In this document: positions 46,980 through 58,649 of the stretch, piece after piece
How the letters are laid out: each line of letters starts with the position of its first letter
Position numbering within the stretch: the stretch's first letter is position 1
Source: Gnetum montanum
Taxonomy: Eukaryota; Streptophyta; Gnetopsida; Gnetales; Gnetaceae
Direction: 5' to 3'
DNA: 64,000 nucleotides
Assembly: GCA_015680685.1 (NCBI GenBank)
Contig: MNCI01007673.1
Coordinates: 130,830-194,829 of the forward strand
Notes under the pieces: generated by a model
What the model saw: the letters and a program-made list of their open reading frames with translations, nothing else
Databases searched by the model: none
Told to the model about the DNA's origin: nothing
Position numbers and translations under genes: made by a program

Positions 46980-48290
46980 ACTCTTTGGTGGTAACTTTTA
47001 AAGAAAGGACATATAAGTAAGTTTTAGATGCATCCTCATAGTAAGAAGATGTACAAACTATTAAAGAAAGTTTATTGGTGGCCAAGTATGAATAAACAAG
47101 TTAGTAAATTTTTGGCTAAGTGTTTAGTATGCCAATAGGTAAAAATTGAGCATCAAAGGCCATGAGGTTATTTGTTTCCTAATACTATTCCACAATAAAA
47201 GTGGAAATTAGTAGATATATATTTTATTACTACGTTGTTTCATACTAATATTGGAAAGGATTCTATTTTTGTATTTATTAACTTATTTGCTAAATATGCT
47301 CACTTCCTATCTATGACCATACTAATTGGTGTAGAAGATGTTGCATGACCTTTTTGTCTAAGATAGTAAGATGGAATTGGTGTTAGAACTAAGACTGTAT
47401 CTACTTGTAATGTTAAGGTTACTTCTAGATTTTGAAGATCTTTTCAAGTAGGTATGAATACCAAGTTAAACATGAGTTTAGGATATCATCCTTTGACTAA
47501 TGAATATACTGCATATATATATCAAGTGCTAAAAGATATGTTATAGACATGTGAACTTCAATACACTAACAACTAGGATAGTTTGATTTTGTTAGCTAAA
47601 TTTTCTTACAATAACAATTACCAATCTAGTTTAAACATAGCACCTTATGAAATACTTTATAATAGAATATGTCATACTTCTCTATAGTAGGATTCTATAG
47701 TAGGATAAATAATATATAAGTATAGATATTACTATATAGACTATGGAGTAGGTAAACAAAATTAGAGAGAACTTGAAGGAAGCCCAAGATCAACAAGCTA
47801 CATATGTTAATAAGAGAAGAAGACCATTTGAAATTTTGGTTAATGATAAAGTATCTCTTTGTGTATCTTTGTTGAAAGCGATTATAAGGTTTTTAAAAAA
47901 AGGGTAAGCTTTCACCAAGGTATGCTAGACCTTTTAAAGTTATGTACTGAGTTGGTGAGATGAATTATCAAGTTAGCTTATCATGATAATTCTTAGGTAT
48001 TCATGATGTGTTCCATGTGTCTATACTACATAAGTATTTACTTTATGGAAGCCATATATGTACTTGATGGAAGCCATATGTTCAATTAGATAGAGGTGCA
48101 GCTAGGGAAAAATGTTACGTATCTTCAATAGCCAGTTAAAATACTTGATAGCATAAAACCAAGATTAACAAGAAAAGTTTTTCTCATAGTAAAAGTACAA
48201 TGGAACACATATCGTATATCATGAGCCACATTAGAATTTGAATCCAATCTCTGTGTCACTTACCCTTAAATCTTTTAGGAGGAAGATTCT
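46980..48290 (+). pseudogene. Tekay-like integrase with chromodomain-like end
   Basis: The zinc-binding region reads HPHSKKMYKLLKKVYWWPSM and KCLVCQ near 47030-47140. The core has KWKLVDIYFITTLF, then DSIFVFINLFAKYAHFL where the catalytic Asp is Asn, and GYHPLTNEYTA. The C-terminal region (LAKFSYNNNYQSSLNIAPYE) leads to VFHVSILHKYL near 48010 and VKVQWNTYRIS-stop-ATLEFESNL near 48196-48245. The last resembles the chromodomain-like tail of Tekay-type elements. Many stops; inactive. Confidence 0.75.
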
Positions 48291-48304
48291 TAAGAGGAGG
48301 AGCA

Positions 48305-50694
48305 TGTACCACCCTATGTTTAATAATCCATGTTATTATCTTAAGTTATCCTAATCATCAATATATGATCATTAGGCAAGTGTGTCAATATGTGTGTTTT
48401 ATGTGCTTGGTGATAATGTGATAGTATTAATATTGTGTTTTTTATATTAATTAAATATACTAATCTTATTTAACTAGTTAAAAAGTATCATGGATTTGAG
48501 GATAAGTCATGGGCAATATGACAAGTTTATATATGTGATTTTATTATTATATTTTATATAATTTTTTGAAAGATTGTGCAAGGCAAGATGGCTATCTTTT
48601 ATTAATTAAATGATATTTAAAGATCTTAGGAGTGAGGTACAGTAAGTCTAGTTTAACATTTTATTTAATAATTTTATGTTTTAGAAAATCTCTTGCTTTT
48701 TGAAGAATAGTATTCTGTATTTTAAATTTAGGAAACAAGATGTAAGTAATGGTAAGATATCTTTTGGTAATTTAATCTCAATCATTGATCTGTTTTGATT
48801 TTTCATATAAGCTATGTATGGGTTTCATACCTTGTTATCCAATGTTTCCTGAGATTTGGAGAATTTTACAAATAATGGTGAAAGATCTAAGATTGTGCAT
48901 GTAGTTTTGACTATAGTAATTAGCATTTTAGATTAGGAATTTTGATCACCTTATTTAATAGACCTAATATAGAGGTTTGGTTATGCTTATGTGTCAACTT
49001 TTTATGTGTGATGTATATTTTATACATTGAAGTCAAGGATTTATTGCAAACCTATGTTCTTCTCATTTGTGATCTTGTTTTTTTATGATTCATTTTCCCT
49101 AAAGTCTTGCAGATCCATTGGTCAAAGTTTCAATATTTTGGGACACACATATGAGTTAAATTACAAAGACAAACTACTAAAAATTTATGTTATGCCTCCA
49201 TCATAGGTAGAATTCAAGTCATAATCAGGTCATGATAGTCCATCAGTAATGAACATGGATCACTATCCACTCATGGCAAGAATGCAATGATTGAAAGAGA
49301 TTGTAATGAATCTAGAGTTTTGAATTATGGATCAACAAGTCATAACATCCTAGTATTAGGGTCATCACTAAGTTGTAATGCAAAATAATAATTTTCATGG
49401 TACTTATGACTAGATCATGACATAATAGAAAAGAATAAATTCACTCATAATTGCCTCACACTGAGGTTGTGATTAGACAAGAAACATATTTAGTGAGTCA
49501 TGGTGAACTAGTGTCAAAGTTGTAGTTTGGTATGATTGATATTTATTAATTTTTGAAGCCAAAATTGAGACATCTATTGTAGTTGGGTATTCAAGTTGCT
49601 CACGATGTTCTTTTAAGATATTTTTGTACTTTTGTATTTTTTATACATGTTGGTACTATGCAAGTCTAGTTGTTTGTATATCCCTTACCACCATTGTACT
49701 ATATGATGTGTTTTGTGTTGATTGAATGTAATTGCAACTAGCATCAACATGTATGGACCAATTGGTGATGAGTTCCCTAAACTGATTATGTTGACTTCCA
49801 CTAGTATGCATCAATGAGGCTCTTTCCATATGCCCCATTTTATGGAAAAGTGTGTATGTTTGCACCTCTACTAGTATTTTCTTTTTCTTCAAAACTTTAG
49901 GAGATTGGTATTGGTATATATAGTGAATTGTTTGATGCTATTAGATCTAGTTGAGATTAATAATGTAAATCTCATGTGAATGGTAAATGGAAACTAGTAA
50001 TTAACATGGTATTATTGTACATAACAAATTAATTCATGTATCAACACTAAGTGTGAGCATTTGTTACTTTTCCAATGTGTGTTAATGATGGTGGGTGAAG
50101 GAACATGTTCTCGATCTTGATGTTGTAATGTGATATTGCTTGGTGATGATTAATGATGAGTGATGACTTTTGATTATGATGTATAGTTTCTAGATGTGTT
50201 CATGTGGTTACTTAAATACAAGCATGTGTAGGTCTACTATCCTTATCCAAATTCCCTATTCCATGTTGCTTGTCCTTAAATTGAATAGGTGAGATGATAA
50301 ACATTTGTTACTCATTGTAGATTGATTCATCTTTTCTTCAAGGTGTTGATGCTAATGGATTAAGGGGCTTTCTAGCATAAATGGAAGATACATGATTCTT
50401 ATTACTAGTAGATAGATAGATATTTGATCTTGTACTTGTATATTAGTTGGTTATGAATATTAACTTTGTTGAATTGATGTATGGATGCAAGGTGTTGCAT
50501 GTATCTTAGTTAGTGTATGGATGTTACATCATGAATTAATATTTATTTTTTAGCATTTATATTTTCATGCTTTAGATAGGTATCTTTTCCATGCTTTTGT
50601 TATGACTATGTGTGTTTGTTTTCATCTTTCCCTCATTTGATGTTTGTATCTATGTAATACCTTTCCAGCTTAGGTAGGTTATGAGGGTGTTACA
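48305..50694 (+). repeat. 3' LTR of Tekay/Del-like element (2,390 bp)
   Basis: Starts TGTACCACCC right after the purine tract and ends GGGTGTTACA, matching the usual TGTAACACC-type ends. The downstream half aligns with 40460-40922. It contains CATGG/CCAC words at about 49200-49560. Confidence 0.75.
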
Positions 50695-52103
50695 TTGGGT
50701 CTTTATTATCTAAGAAATGAGTAGCCAATATATCCAAATGATTAATCATATAATCTAGAAGCATAATAGCAAATCATGTTCTTATTCATGGATGGAGCAA
50801 GCATGGTGTTTAGTTGATATATCGATGATTACTAATCGCTATCTTCCTAACTATACTTCTAGTGGTCCCTAATTTGTATGGTTAAGTATAGTTGAAGCAC
50901 AAGATATTTGATGTTATGTGGTCATAAATAAAAATAATCAAAATATATAAATTATTTATTTAATCTAATTAATAATGAAAGTAAGTCCTATACTAGCTTG
51001 AGGAAATGTGTGTTTGAGCCCTAATTTGTCATTCACGTTCTAGACTAGTGCATCCATTGTTGAGAATACCAAGTGATACACTACTAAACATACTAGGTAA
51101 TGCCACTACTAGGATTAACAAAAAAATATGTATATCATTAACATGCATTGCAATCATAAACATTAGGCTACTTGACATTAGAAAGCAAATAATAGGGAAA
51201 GGTAAATTTAATCTATATTACTAGTCAAAGTGTCATAATGAAAGGAAATTCATGTTGATCTATATTACTAGTTATGGAACATACCCAAGTACATTCTACA
51301 TGAATAAAGACATTATATAACCAACATGAAACCATGTTGTTGGCATTTGCTGACTACTACTAAAAATGAAAAATAAAACTACAAGAGTTTGGCTAAGCTT
51401 CCAAACAAATGTTGATAAAAATGTAGTAGTTGGTTTTTATTTATAGACATTTATTACCATTATGATATTTTAGTTGATGTATATAATTTTCATTAATCCC
51501 AAGATAAAAGTTATATCATTATTTCTTAGCGAAATGTTATATTAGCCTTAAGCCTCTTGACATATGATATATGATGCTTTATTAGTAAGTAATTATAAAT
51601 AAGATAAATGTATCAAGAAGAGAATCATAAGGGGAATTAATGATCTATACGTAATTAAAAAAAATGTAAATATTAGAATGATGGATTTTAAAATCTTTTT
51701 TTAAAAAAATTTAGATTGTCATTTATCTTACAATGTTATATAGTTGTGTTGTATGAGGGTTACACCTTGGTATAAAAAAATTGATAAACTATTGAAAAGG
51801 TGATACATTCTAATTTCTAAAATATGTCATGTTATAACTAATTGATGTGCTTATTATAATAAGATCATTAATGAAAGGGCATGTTATAATAATGGGACAT
51901 GTCTATTTAGGTAACCTTTAGGGGTTTGACCTAACATATTTATAACTAGTAATTAGAGGTCATGCTAGCATGGAATTGTAGAGTTAGTATAGGTGAGTAA
52001 TAGGTGCTAGGTGAAGTGAGATAAGAAAGCATTGGACCATTCCTTTTAGTTAGATCTAGGTGTAATCATGGTAGTAGAGCTAGATTACTTCTACAAAATA
52101 GAT
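50695..52103. other. Unassigned AT-rich interval
   Basis: No gene, LTR pair or clear repeat recognised; only short chance frames. Confidence 0.3.
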
Positions 52104-53229
52104 GTGTTATACCCAAAAAATTAACTTAAGATACACCATAATTAAATCACCAATAACTTATTACTTGGGCATGTGACTACATCATGCTTACATATTACAA
52201 TAATTAATCACAATAATCATTACAAATACTTAACCAAAATGTAAGGTAAAAACTAAAATACATAACAAAGTATATAAAAGAAAAAAATCCATATCCATAA
52301 TTGAATCTCATAGTATAATAAATCCAAAGATAGCTTTTTAAGATTCATAAGCTCAAATACAACATTTTCATCTCAAACATTATCAAAGACTAAATTTAAA
52401 AATAACAAGGAAATGCTCTAAGGATCTAGCTTCATCTCCCTTAAGTTCTTAATTCCTACCATCTAGATCTACACAAAAACTTGAAAGAAAGCTTAAAAGT
52501 CTTTTAGTAGAGCCCACCACCTTGATATACTTGGAAAAAGTTGTTGAATGAAGTACATGTTGTACAAGAAACCATCCCAATCCATGAGATTAAAAACCAA
52601 AAACCATAATATATATAAAGGCCCCATCTATCTTGAATGCTATCAACAATCCTCCTCAAGAATTTCTTGACTAAATCTCACCTAATCTTGGATGAATCAA
52701 TCCTAAAAACAAACTCATATAGATTACTTACCCTATCATTTTGCATCAAAAAACTAGCCACATGACATTCACAAGTGTAATAAGCAAACATTGATTAGTT
52801 ATACAGCTTCCCCCATATTTCTTGTCTAATGTCACAATCTAAATGCAATCATAGATGATGTGGATCAAGGAAGATAGTCACACCCTCCACAGTTCCTACC
52901 CATTAACACATAGATCTCGCTAGCTAAGAGAAAATCATAGGTGCCATGGATCAAGTTCTAGTAGCCAATGTAGAGTCCTCATAACATATACTTATTAAAC
53001 CAATTGAATAGAGGTTCAAATAGCAGAAAATCCAAGATATGAAATATCATAGATTCGTATTGAATTAACAAACATAATAATGGCATAAAATGGAGAATAA
53101 CCAATGACCATGAGTAGAGCACGACTCATGGTCAGGTCATGGTGAAGACCATAATCCATGGTACTCACTACTATTCATTTTTGCCTCACCACGAATTGTG
53201 GTTAGGCCATGACCTTACCACAAGTCATG
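52104..53229 (+). repeat. Tekay-related LTR, left part
   Basis: Starts TGTTATACCC and continues at 59725 after the nested element. The whole LTR (about 2,029 bp with one duplication) ends GATGTCACA at 60622, followed by a TTTGGTATTAGAG primer-site-like sequence. CATGG/CCACAAG words at 53100-53229 resemble those in the Tekay LTRs. Confidence 0.6.
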
Positions 53230-53234
53230 GTAAA
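53230..53234 (-). repeat. Target-site duplication (lower)
   Basis: gtaaa, identical to 59720-59724. Confidence 0.9.
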
Positions 53235-54286
53235 TGAGGATTGAAAACTTAGAAGGGGGGATGAATAATTTTCCCAAAATGAAAATCGATCAACCACAAA
53301 AACCACACCCAACATGTACATGATTTCCCAACTTGGGTACATCTACACTCAAAGGGTAGAATCCTTACACAGCTCCAAACTTTGTTTCTCAAAATGTGGT
53401 TTGAAGGGTACCACACCTTATATAAGCTCTGAGCTCCACATTAAAGTGTTTCGTCATTGCAAAACCACTCAACCCCAAAAGGTCCTGACAAGCTTAGAAT
53501 GTTATTTCAAGGATTTCACAACCTTTAAAAATTTGAGTTGTGCTTTGAAGTGTTTTGACAATGCAAAACCACTCAATCTCACAGGATCTCAACAAGATCA
53601 ATATATATGCCTTCTCACAAGAAGCACATCAACCCTACAAGGCTAAAAGAGAGAAAAAAACATAAGAAAAGAGTGTAGATTAAATTACAAGTCCTTGTAC
53701 TTTGAAGCACAATTTTACAAACAATTAAGAAAATGATATGATAAATGAAGTACACAAGTACAATAGAATAGAATAGACAATGATTGCTTTGATGTTGATA
53801 ATGCTTAACTAATACCTAAGAGATTGAAGTCTTCTTTTAGCCTTGAAGTTTTTTAAAATACTTTGGAATTCATGAAATGACTGTATAACAGCTAGTGTAG
53901 ACATCTCCTTCAAGATTGAGATTTCTATCTAAAATCAACTTCAATTCTAGGGAGATGTCTTCATTGAATGTGGGATGTCTCTTTTGTAATGGAGACATCT
54001 CCTAAAAATAGTAGACCTCTTCTCAATTTTTTCACTTTATCTTTTGAGGCTTCATCTCACCAATTTTTCTTCTTCCCAATCCTTGAAGCATCTTCATTTG
54101 ACTCATAGCCTTTGTTTTTATCCATGCTTGTCCATGCTCTCATCTTTGCCATGTAGTCTCTACTTTGACATCTATTTGTAGATCTTATTTCTTGAGTTTT
54201 CATTCATGTCCTACAAAATCATTACATTCCACAACATTCTATGTTCTTCATTTTCCTTAAGGTTTTGACATACCAAAAGGTCAACA
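53235..54286 (-). repeat. 3' LTR, Sirevirus-like (1,052 bp)
   Basis: On the minus strand it starts TGTTGACC and ends TCCTCA. GACATCT cluster at about 53900-54035. Pairs with 58650-59719. Confidence 0.9.
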
Positions 54287-54302
54287 ATCTCCCCCTTTTT
54301 GG
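54287..54302 (-). other. Polypurine tract (main)
   Basis: Minus strand CCAAAAAGGGGGAGAT abuts the LTR start. Confidence 0.85.
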
Positions 54303-54640
54303 TGATGACCAAAACTTAAGAAAATGGGTGAGTCGATAAACAATTTAAATAATAATAACCAATAAAAATATTAAGATGCATAAATTCCAATGATAACCAA
54401 GGTTACGACTATGATAATGGCTCTAAATATCAAGGCATGAAATTTAAAATGAAACTATACTATGCAAAGATAAAACCTTTCTTCATAAAATGCCATAAAA
54501 CATAGTCATGATAAGCATCGACTATCCATAAACCATCCAACTATCCATACAACTAGCTGATAAAATACCCTCAACATGTACAAAAATGACATATGTGCAA
54601 ATCCACAATAAAAACCACATATGTGTACATCAAGCTATCT

Positions 54641-54657
54641 CCCCCTTTTTAGACATC
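54641..54657 (-). other. Second polypurine tract
   Basis: Minus strand AAAAAGGGGGAGATAGC with a similar upstream word (TGATGATGTCT against GGTCATCACC), about 350 bp inside the main tract. Repeated tracts are a known Sirevirus trait. Confidence 0.7.
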
Positions 54658-54659
54658 AT

Positions 54660-55355
54660 CAAAAAGAAGAGAACACCCAAGGGCCCTAATTACTAACCTT
54701 GGTCCCATCATCTAACTCTTTATATAAAGCAACTATAACTCTAGAAGGTTTGTAGGTCATCTCCTCATCATCATTGTTATTCATACTAGTGTTGGATGTG
54801 TGCTACTCGTCATCATCTAAAGATGCTACTTGGATAGGAGCTCTCCATGGATGAAGCTTCACTCAAAGTTAAGATGAAGTTGTTGAGTCCTACTAAGATG
54901 GAGCCAGTAAAGAAGATGATGAAGCACCCTTCCTTTGATAAGTGACAGGATCAATAGGCCTCCATTGGGACAAATTCCCAAATATGCACTCCATGGTCTA
55001 CTACTTAAAAGACCTAGGAGCATCATCCTAATGCTAAAGGCTAGGTCTAGGATACATGGGATCAGGATGCTCCCCCTAGACATGTGCCAATGGTACATCA
55101 AGCTACCCTAAATTAGAGGCATTTTCTAAATCATAGCCTCAAGAAGGTCCAACTACTCTTGAATGTCTCTATGTTGTAGGAAGGTCCTCCTCACTATTTG
55201 AAATGGAAGGAGTGATGATCTCCTTAAATTATCACCCATCAGGAAGAAGAGGTACTTTGACTACATCCATTTCCTTACACAAGTGAGAGAGATTCCTACC
55301 AATAATCCCTAAGGTAAAAGCAAATGTCCAAAGTAGCTTTCTTAGAAAAGATCTC
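54660..55355 (-). other. Region between ORF2 and polypurine tracts
   Basis: Possible 3' extension of ORF2 or untranslated region. An 80-codon open frame at 54859-55101 has no recognisable motif. Confidence 0.35.
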
Positions 55356-55357
55356 AC

Positions 55358-56297
55358 CTATCTAATAATAGATTTGGAGCTTCTTAACTAAGGAGAGGCC
55401 CAAGATGGTGATGTTGATTTCTTCTTCTGGGACTAAGATGGCTTGCTGTTGGATCCTACTTCATCATCATGGGAAAAGTTCCTCTTCTCAGCATACTCAC
55501 TAAGGCTCCTCTTGCCTTTAAGCAAAGTCATCTCTGTAATGGGTACACCTCACTAACGGATCAACAAGCTGATGAGCTAAGGGTTCCCAAGGATTCTCTC
55601 CTTGGTAAACAAACCTAACATGTCACGATAGAGAGTATGACCCAAGTCCAACGGCAACCTTGTAAGTAGGCAGTACAAAAAAGTGATTAGGCAAGAAAAA
55701 AATAATTATAGCTTCCACCTTTTACAATGATTTTGTACAAAACAATAAGTGATAGGATGGAAGCATGTGGAGACATTTGACTTCCATAAAGTCTCCCACT
55801 ATGAAGAGACACTGACTCCCCAAACAATGCATCAAAAAACTTAGCTTGTGAAACTAGAACCACACCATTCATAGAATGAATGGTGACCCTAAACACATGA
55901 GCACTATAAATCCCAAGTAATGCATTAATAATTTGTAAGTATACATCTATCAGCAAATCCCCAATCATGGTAGTGAAGGCCCCAATCAAAGCATTCATAA
56001 TATCAATGTTACAGTGAAACTCTCGAATGAGAATTTCAACCACATAAAAATCCATGGAAATGAAAGTAACCCAATTTAATACATGGAAGAAACTCATCAA
56101 CTCCTTCTACCTATGCTAAGAAACGAAAATAAAATAAAATGCTTAGAAATAATAGAAATAGTTCAAGTTACCTCAAACCAGTACTGGGCACTGATTGATC
56201 TGAATTGGAGGTTGTAGGTGCTTGGATTGCTAGTGGATGTTCTCTTTGACTTCTTCTTAGGTGATTTTGTTGATGTTCCAACCTTCTTGTGAGCCAT
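55358..56297 (-). pseudogene. ORF2, best copy, function unknown
   Basis: Starts MAHKKVGTSTKSPKKKSKRT at 56297 (basic, Ser/Thr-rich), then SAQYWFE. A GTAACT to TTAG or CATAG interruption (about 56111-56171) follows. The frame then reads R-TAG-KELMSFFHVLNW, and a 137-codon open part (56100-55687) includes FYVVEILIREF, DVYLQIINALLGI, AKFFDALFGESVSLHSGRLY and SLIVLYKIIVKGG. A shifted frame continues LTRLPLDLGHTLYRDM, LFTKERILGNP, LISLLIR and GVPITEMTLLKGK, ending in a Lys/Ser-rich tail near 55358. The TAG corresponds to Gln in the 2973-3607 copy. The pattern resembles the 'putative plant transposon protein' domain; this is an inference. Confidence 0.6.
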
Positions 56298-56379
56298 GGA
56301 TGCTCAAATCATTGTCATAGATGAAGCCCAAGTCATCTTCCCTTGGTCATCTCATTGAAAATGACTCAAAAAGAAAGGT

Positions 56380-56640
56380 TTGGATTTATATAATCATGTC
56401 AAACAAGGGTTTTTAATGAAAGAGTAAATGTCTCCTTTGAAAGATAGATGTCTCCTCCAAACCTAAAACTACAGGTAGACATCTCTTTTGGAAACTAGAT
56501 GTCTCTGTCACATTGAGGGAAAACACAAGTAGACATCTCATTTTAGGAGTAGATGTCTTTAGGTAGACATCTCGTTTTGAAAGTAGACATCTCATAAGAG
56601 ATGTCTCCTAGTAGATGTCTCAACAAGATGAGACTTTGCA
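56380..56640 (-). promoter_or_regulatory. Internal promoter-like module before ORF2
   Basis: Ten or so GACATCT/AGATGTC words at 56425-56635 are followed on the minus strand by TATATAAAT (about 56392-56385) and a leader of about 90 bases to the ORF2 ATG. The same order occurs at 2690-2975. Function is inferred. Confidence 0.55.
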
Positions 56641-56899
56641 AGAGAAAGCACAAAGATGGCTACCAAGGATTATAGTCTTCAAAGATACTTACAATGAATT
56701 AAAAACTTACCTCTACTTACCCTCCTTGCTAACGAAAATGAATATGTCTAGCAAGCTTAAGAAGGAGATTGCTCTTTTGAGCTTTCTCTTGTCCCACAAA
56801 CTTTTTCAATTTCCAAGACATGGCTTCCTCTCACAAATTTATTTGAGAGAGTCTCCTCATTCTTATGTTCCTTCCTTTTGATCCTCCATACTTTGTTAA

Positions 56900-58594
56900 C
56901 TCCCTTATATTTTTAATTTCCCTTCATTCCTCTTTTCCTGAAAATATTTCCTTTCTTGGTGCATTTAGATAAGACCATGGAGTCTTATGATACAACCAAG
57001 AGTTCATGTGATAATATTTTAAATTGCACTCCCATTGCTTATGCCCAAATTTATTGCAATAATAACATCTAACCTTTCTATAGTAGTTTAAATAATCAAA
57101 CCTTGGAGCTGCTCTTTGTTGAAATGTAGTTCCCATTGATTCTTCATTCTTTGAAGAAGCCTTTTGTGAAGATAGAATCTGTGTAGATGCTTCTTCTTGT
57201 GAACAACATCCCATCCCTCTTTTATCAGGTGGACTTCTTCCTTACCCAAGAACCATTCAAAGGAACTCTTTTTCTTTGACTAGCCTTTCATTGACAAGTT
57301 TAACATATGCAAGCTCTTTCTTAATCTGCTCATGAGACTTGGTTGTTTTTCATTCTCAGCCCTCAGGTCTAAGATTTCTTTTTTGAGGTCTAAAATCTTT
57401 ATATTTAATGAAAAAATGTCTTGATCCTTGATTTTTAGTTTTTTATTCAGCTTTTTACAAAGATTTTAAAAAGATAAAAGTTCATTGCACAAAATTTCAT
57501 ACCTTTCTTCATCATTTTCAAATTCATCATCTAAGATCCTAGCATCATCATCTATGAGAGCCATACAAATGAGGTGTGAATTTTTTACATCATCCTCTAC
57601 CTCTTCATCACTTTGTTCTCCATCATCCCAACTTGTGTAGAAATTGGTATTTTTCATATCCATATCACTTGTATCCCTTCATTATAACCTATCATTATTA
57701 GGACATTCAAAGGTCACATGGCCTCTTCCACCACAAACCTAAGATTTTATTGAACAAGAATCAAAATTAGAACTTGAAAATTTTTTACCTCTTTCCTTAC
57801 CTTTAAATTGATTGGGTCTTTGTTCATTGAAGCCCTCACTTTTGTTTGCCATAATCTGTTGCAACCTTCTTGATAGAAGTGTTATTTCTTCTGCACTGCC
57901 CACATCTTGTTTATTAGGTTCCTTTTCTTTGGAGGAAAATTTTAGGGTAATGGACTTTTCTTTTATTGCCCCTTCACTTATGAGATTCATTTCATAAGCT
58001 ATAAGAACACTTTGTAGCTCTTCAAATTTTAAAACTAAAAAATCTCTAATCTCCTCCATGGTAACCTTAGGTCTAAATTGTAGTTGTATAGTCCTAATCA
58101 TTTTTATTGTAACATCACTTTCAGGCAAGTCTTTGCCTATGCCCCTGATTTCCACAACAAGATCATTTGCCCTAGAGAAATAATCTTTCATATTTTCTCC
58201 CTCTCATTCTAAGCTTATCATATTCACTTTGCAAAACTAAAAGTTTAGATTACTTAACTATCAATCTTTCCTCATAGGTATCTTCTAAACCTTCCCAAAT
58301 TTCTTTGGCAATTTTACATCCAACTACTCAATTAAATTTAGATTTATTCAATGCACAATATAAACAATTTTTTGCTTTAGAATCATACATAAAATTATCT
58401 CTTTCTTCTTGTGTCCACTTACTTCAAGGCTTGATGGCCTTTGTTGCACTATCGATGAGCAATGTGTAGCCTTCAAGGATAAACTCTCATACTCCAAACT
58501 CCATAGACTCAAATAATCCTTGCATCCTTACCTTACAATAGGCAAAGTCAAACCCATCAAACATTGGTGGCTTTGTGTAGGATTTCCTCTCCAT
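56900..58594 (-). pseudogene. Copia gag (UBN2/DUF4219) with two zinc knuckles
   Basis: Starts MERKSYTKPPMFDGFDF at 58594, 37 bases after the primer site. This is the DUF4219-type N-terminus, followed by an AKEIWEGLEDTYEE segment. The UBN2 part is open at 58191-57739 (MKDYFSRANDLVVEIRGIGK; RDFLVLKFEELQSVL). A first knuckle near 57735-57700 (GGRGHVTFECP) is frame-damaged. A second at 57067-57026 is intact: CYYCNKFGHKQWEC. About 210 codons separate them, with acidic and Lys/Ser-rich linker between. Gag alone can package RNA; enzymes must have come from a partner element. Confidence 0.8.
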
Positions 58595-58630
58595 AGTTCA
58601 CTCTTGAAAGTTGACATTGAATGAAAGAGT

Positions 58631-58647
58631 ACCAGGCTCTCATACCA
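58631..58647 (-). other. Primer-binding site (tRNA-iMet type)
   Basis: Minus strand TGGTATGAGAGCCTGGT, 2 bp inside the LTR. Confidence 0.9.
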
Positions 58648-58649
58648 CT

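Larger units (their letters stand above)
38520..50694 (+). mobile_element. Tekay/Del-like Ty3 retrotransposon with nested Copia element
   Basis: Plus-strand order: LTR, decayed primer site (about 40924), gag (split), protease, RT, RNase H, integrase with chromodomain-like end, polypurine tract (AGAGGAGGAG, about 48292) and 3' LTR. All coding parts have many stops. It is the only element here with recognisable remnants of every pol domain. Confidence 0.75.

Noticed and set aside
56413-56595. 60-codon repeated-peptide frame on the minus strand
   Set aside because: The peptide repetition only reflects the GACATCT word cluster of the internal promoter-like module.
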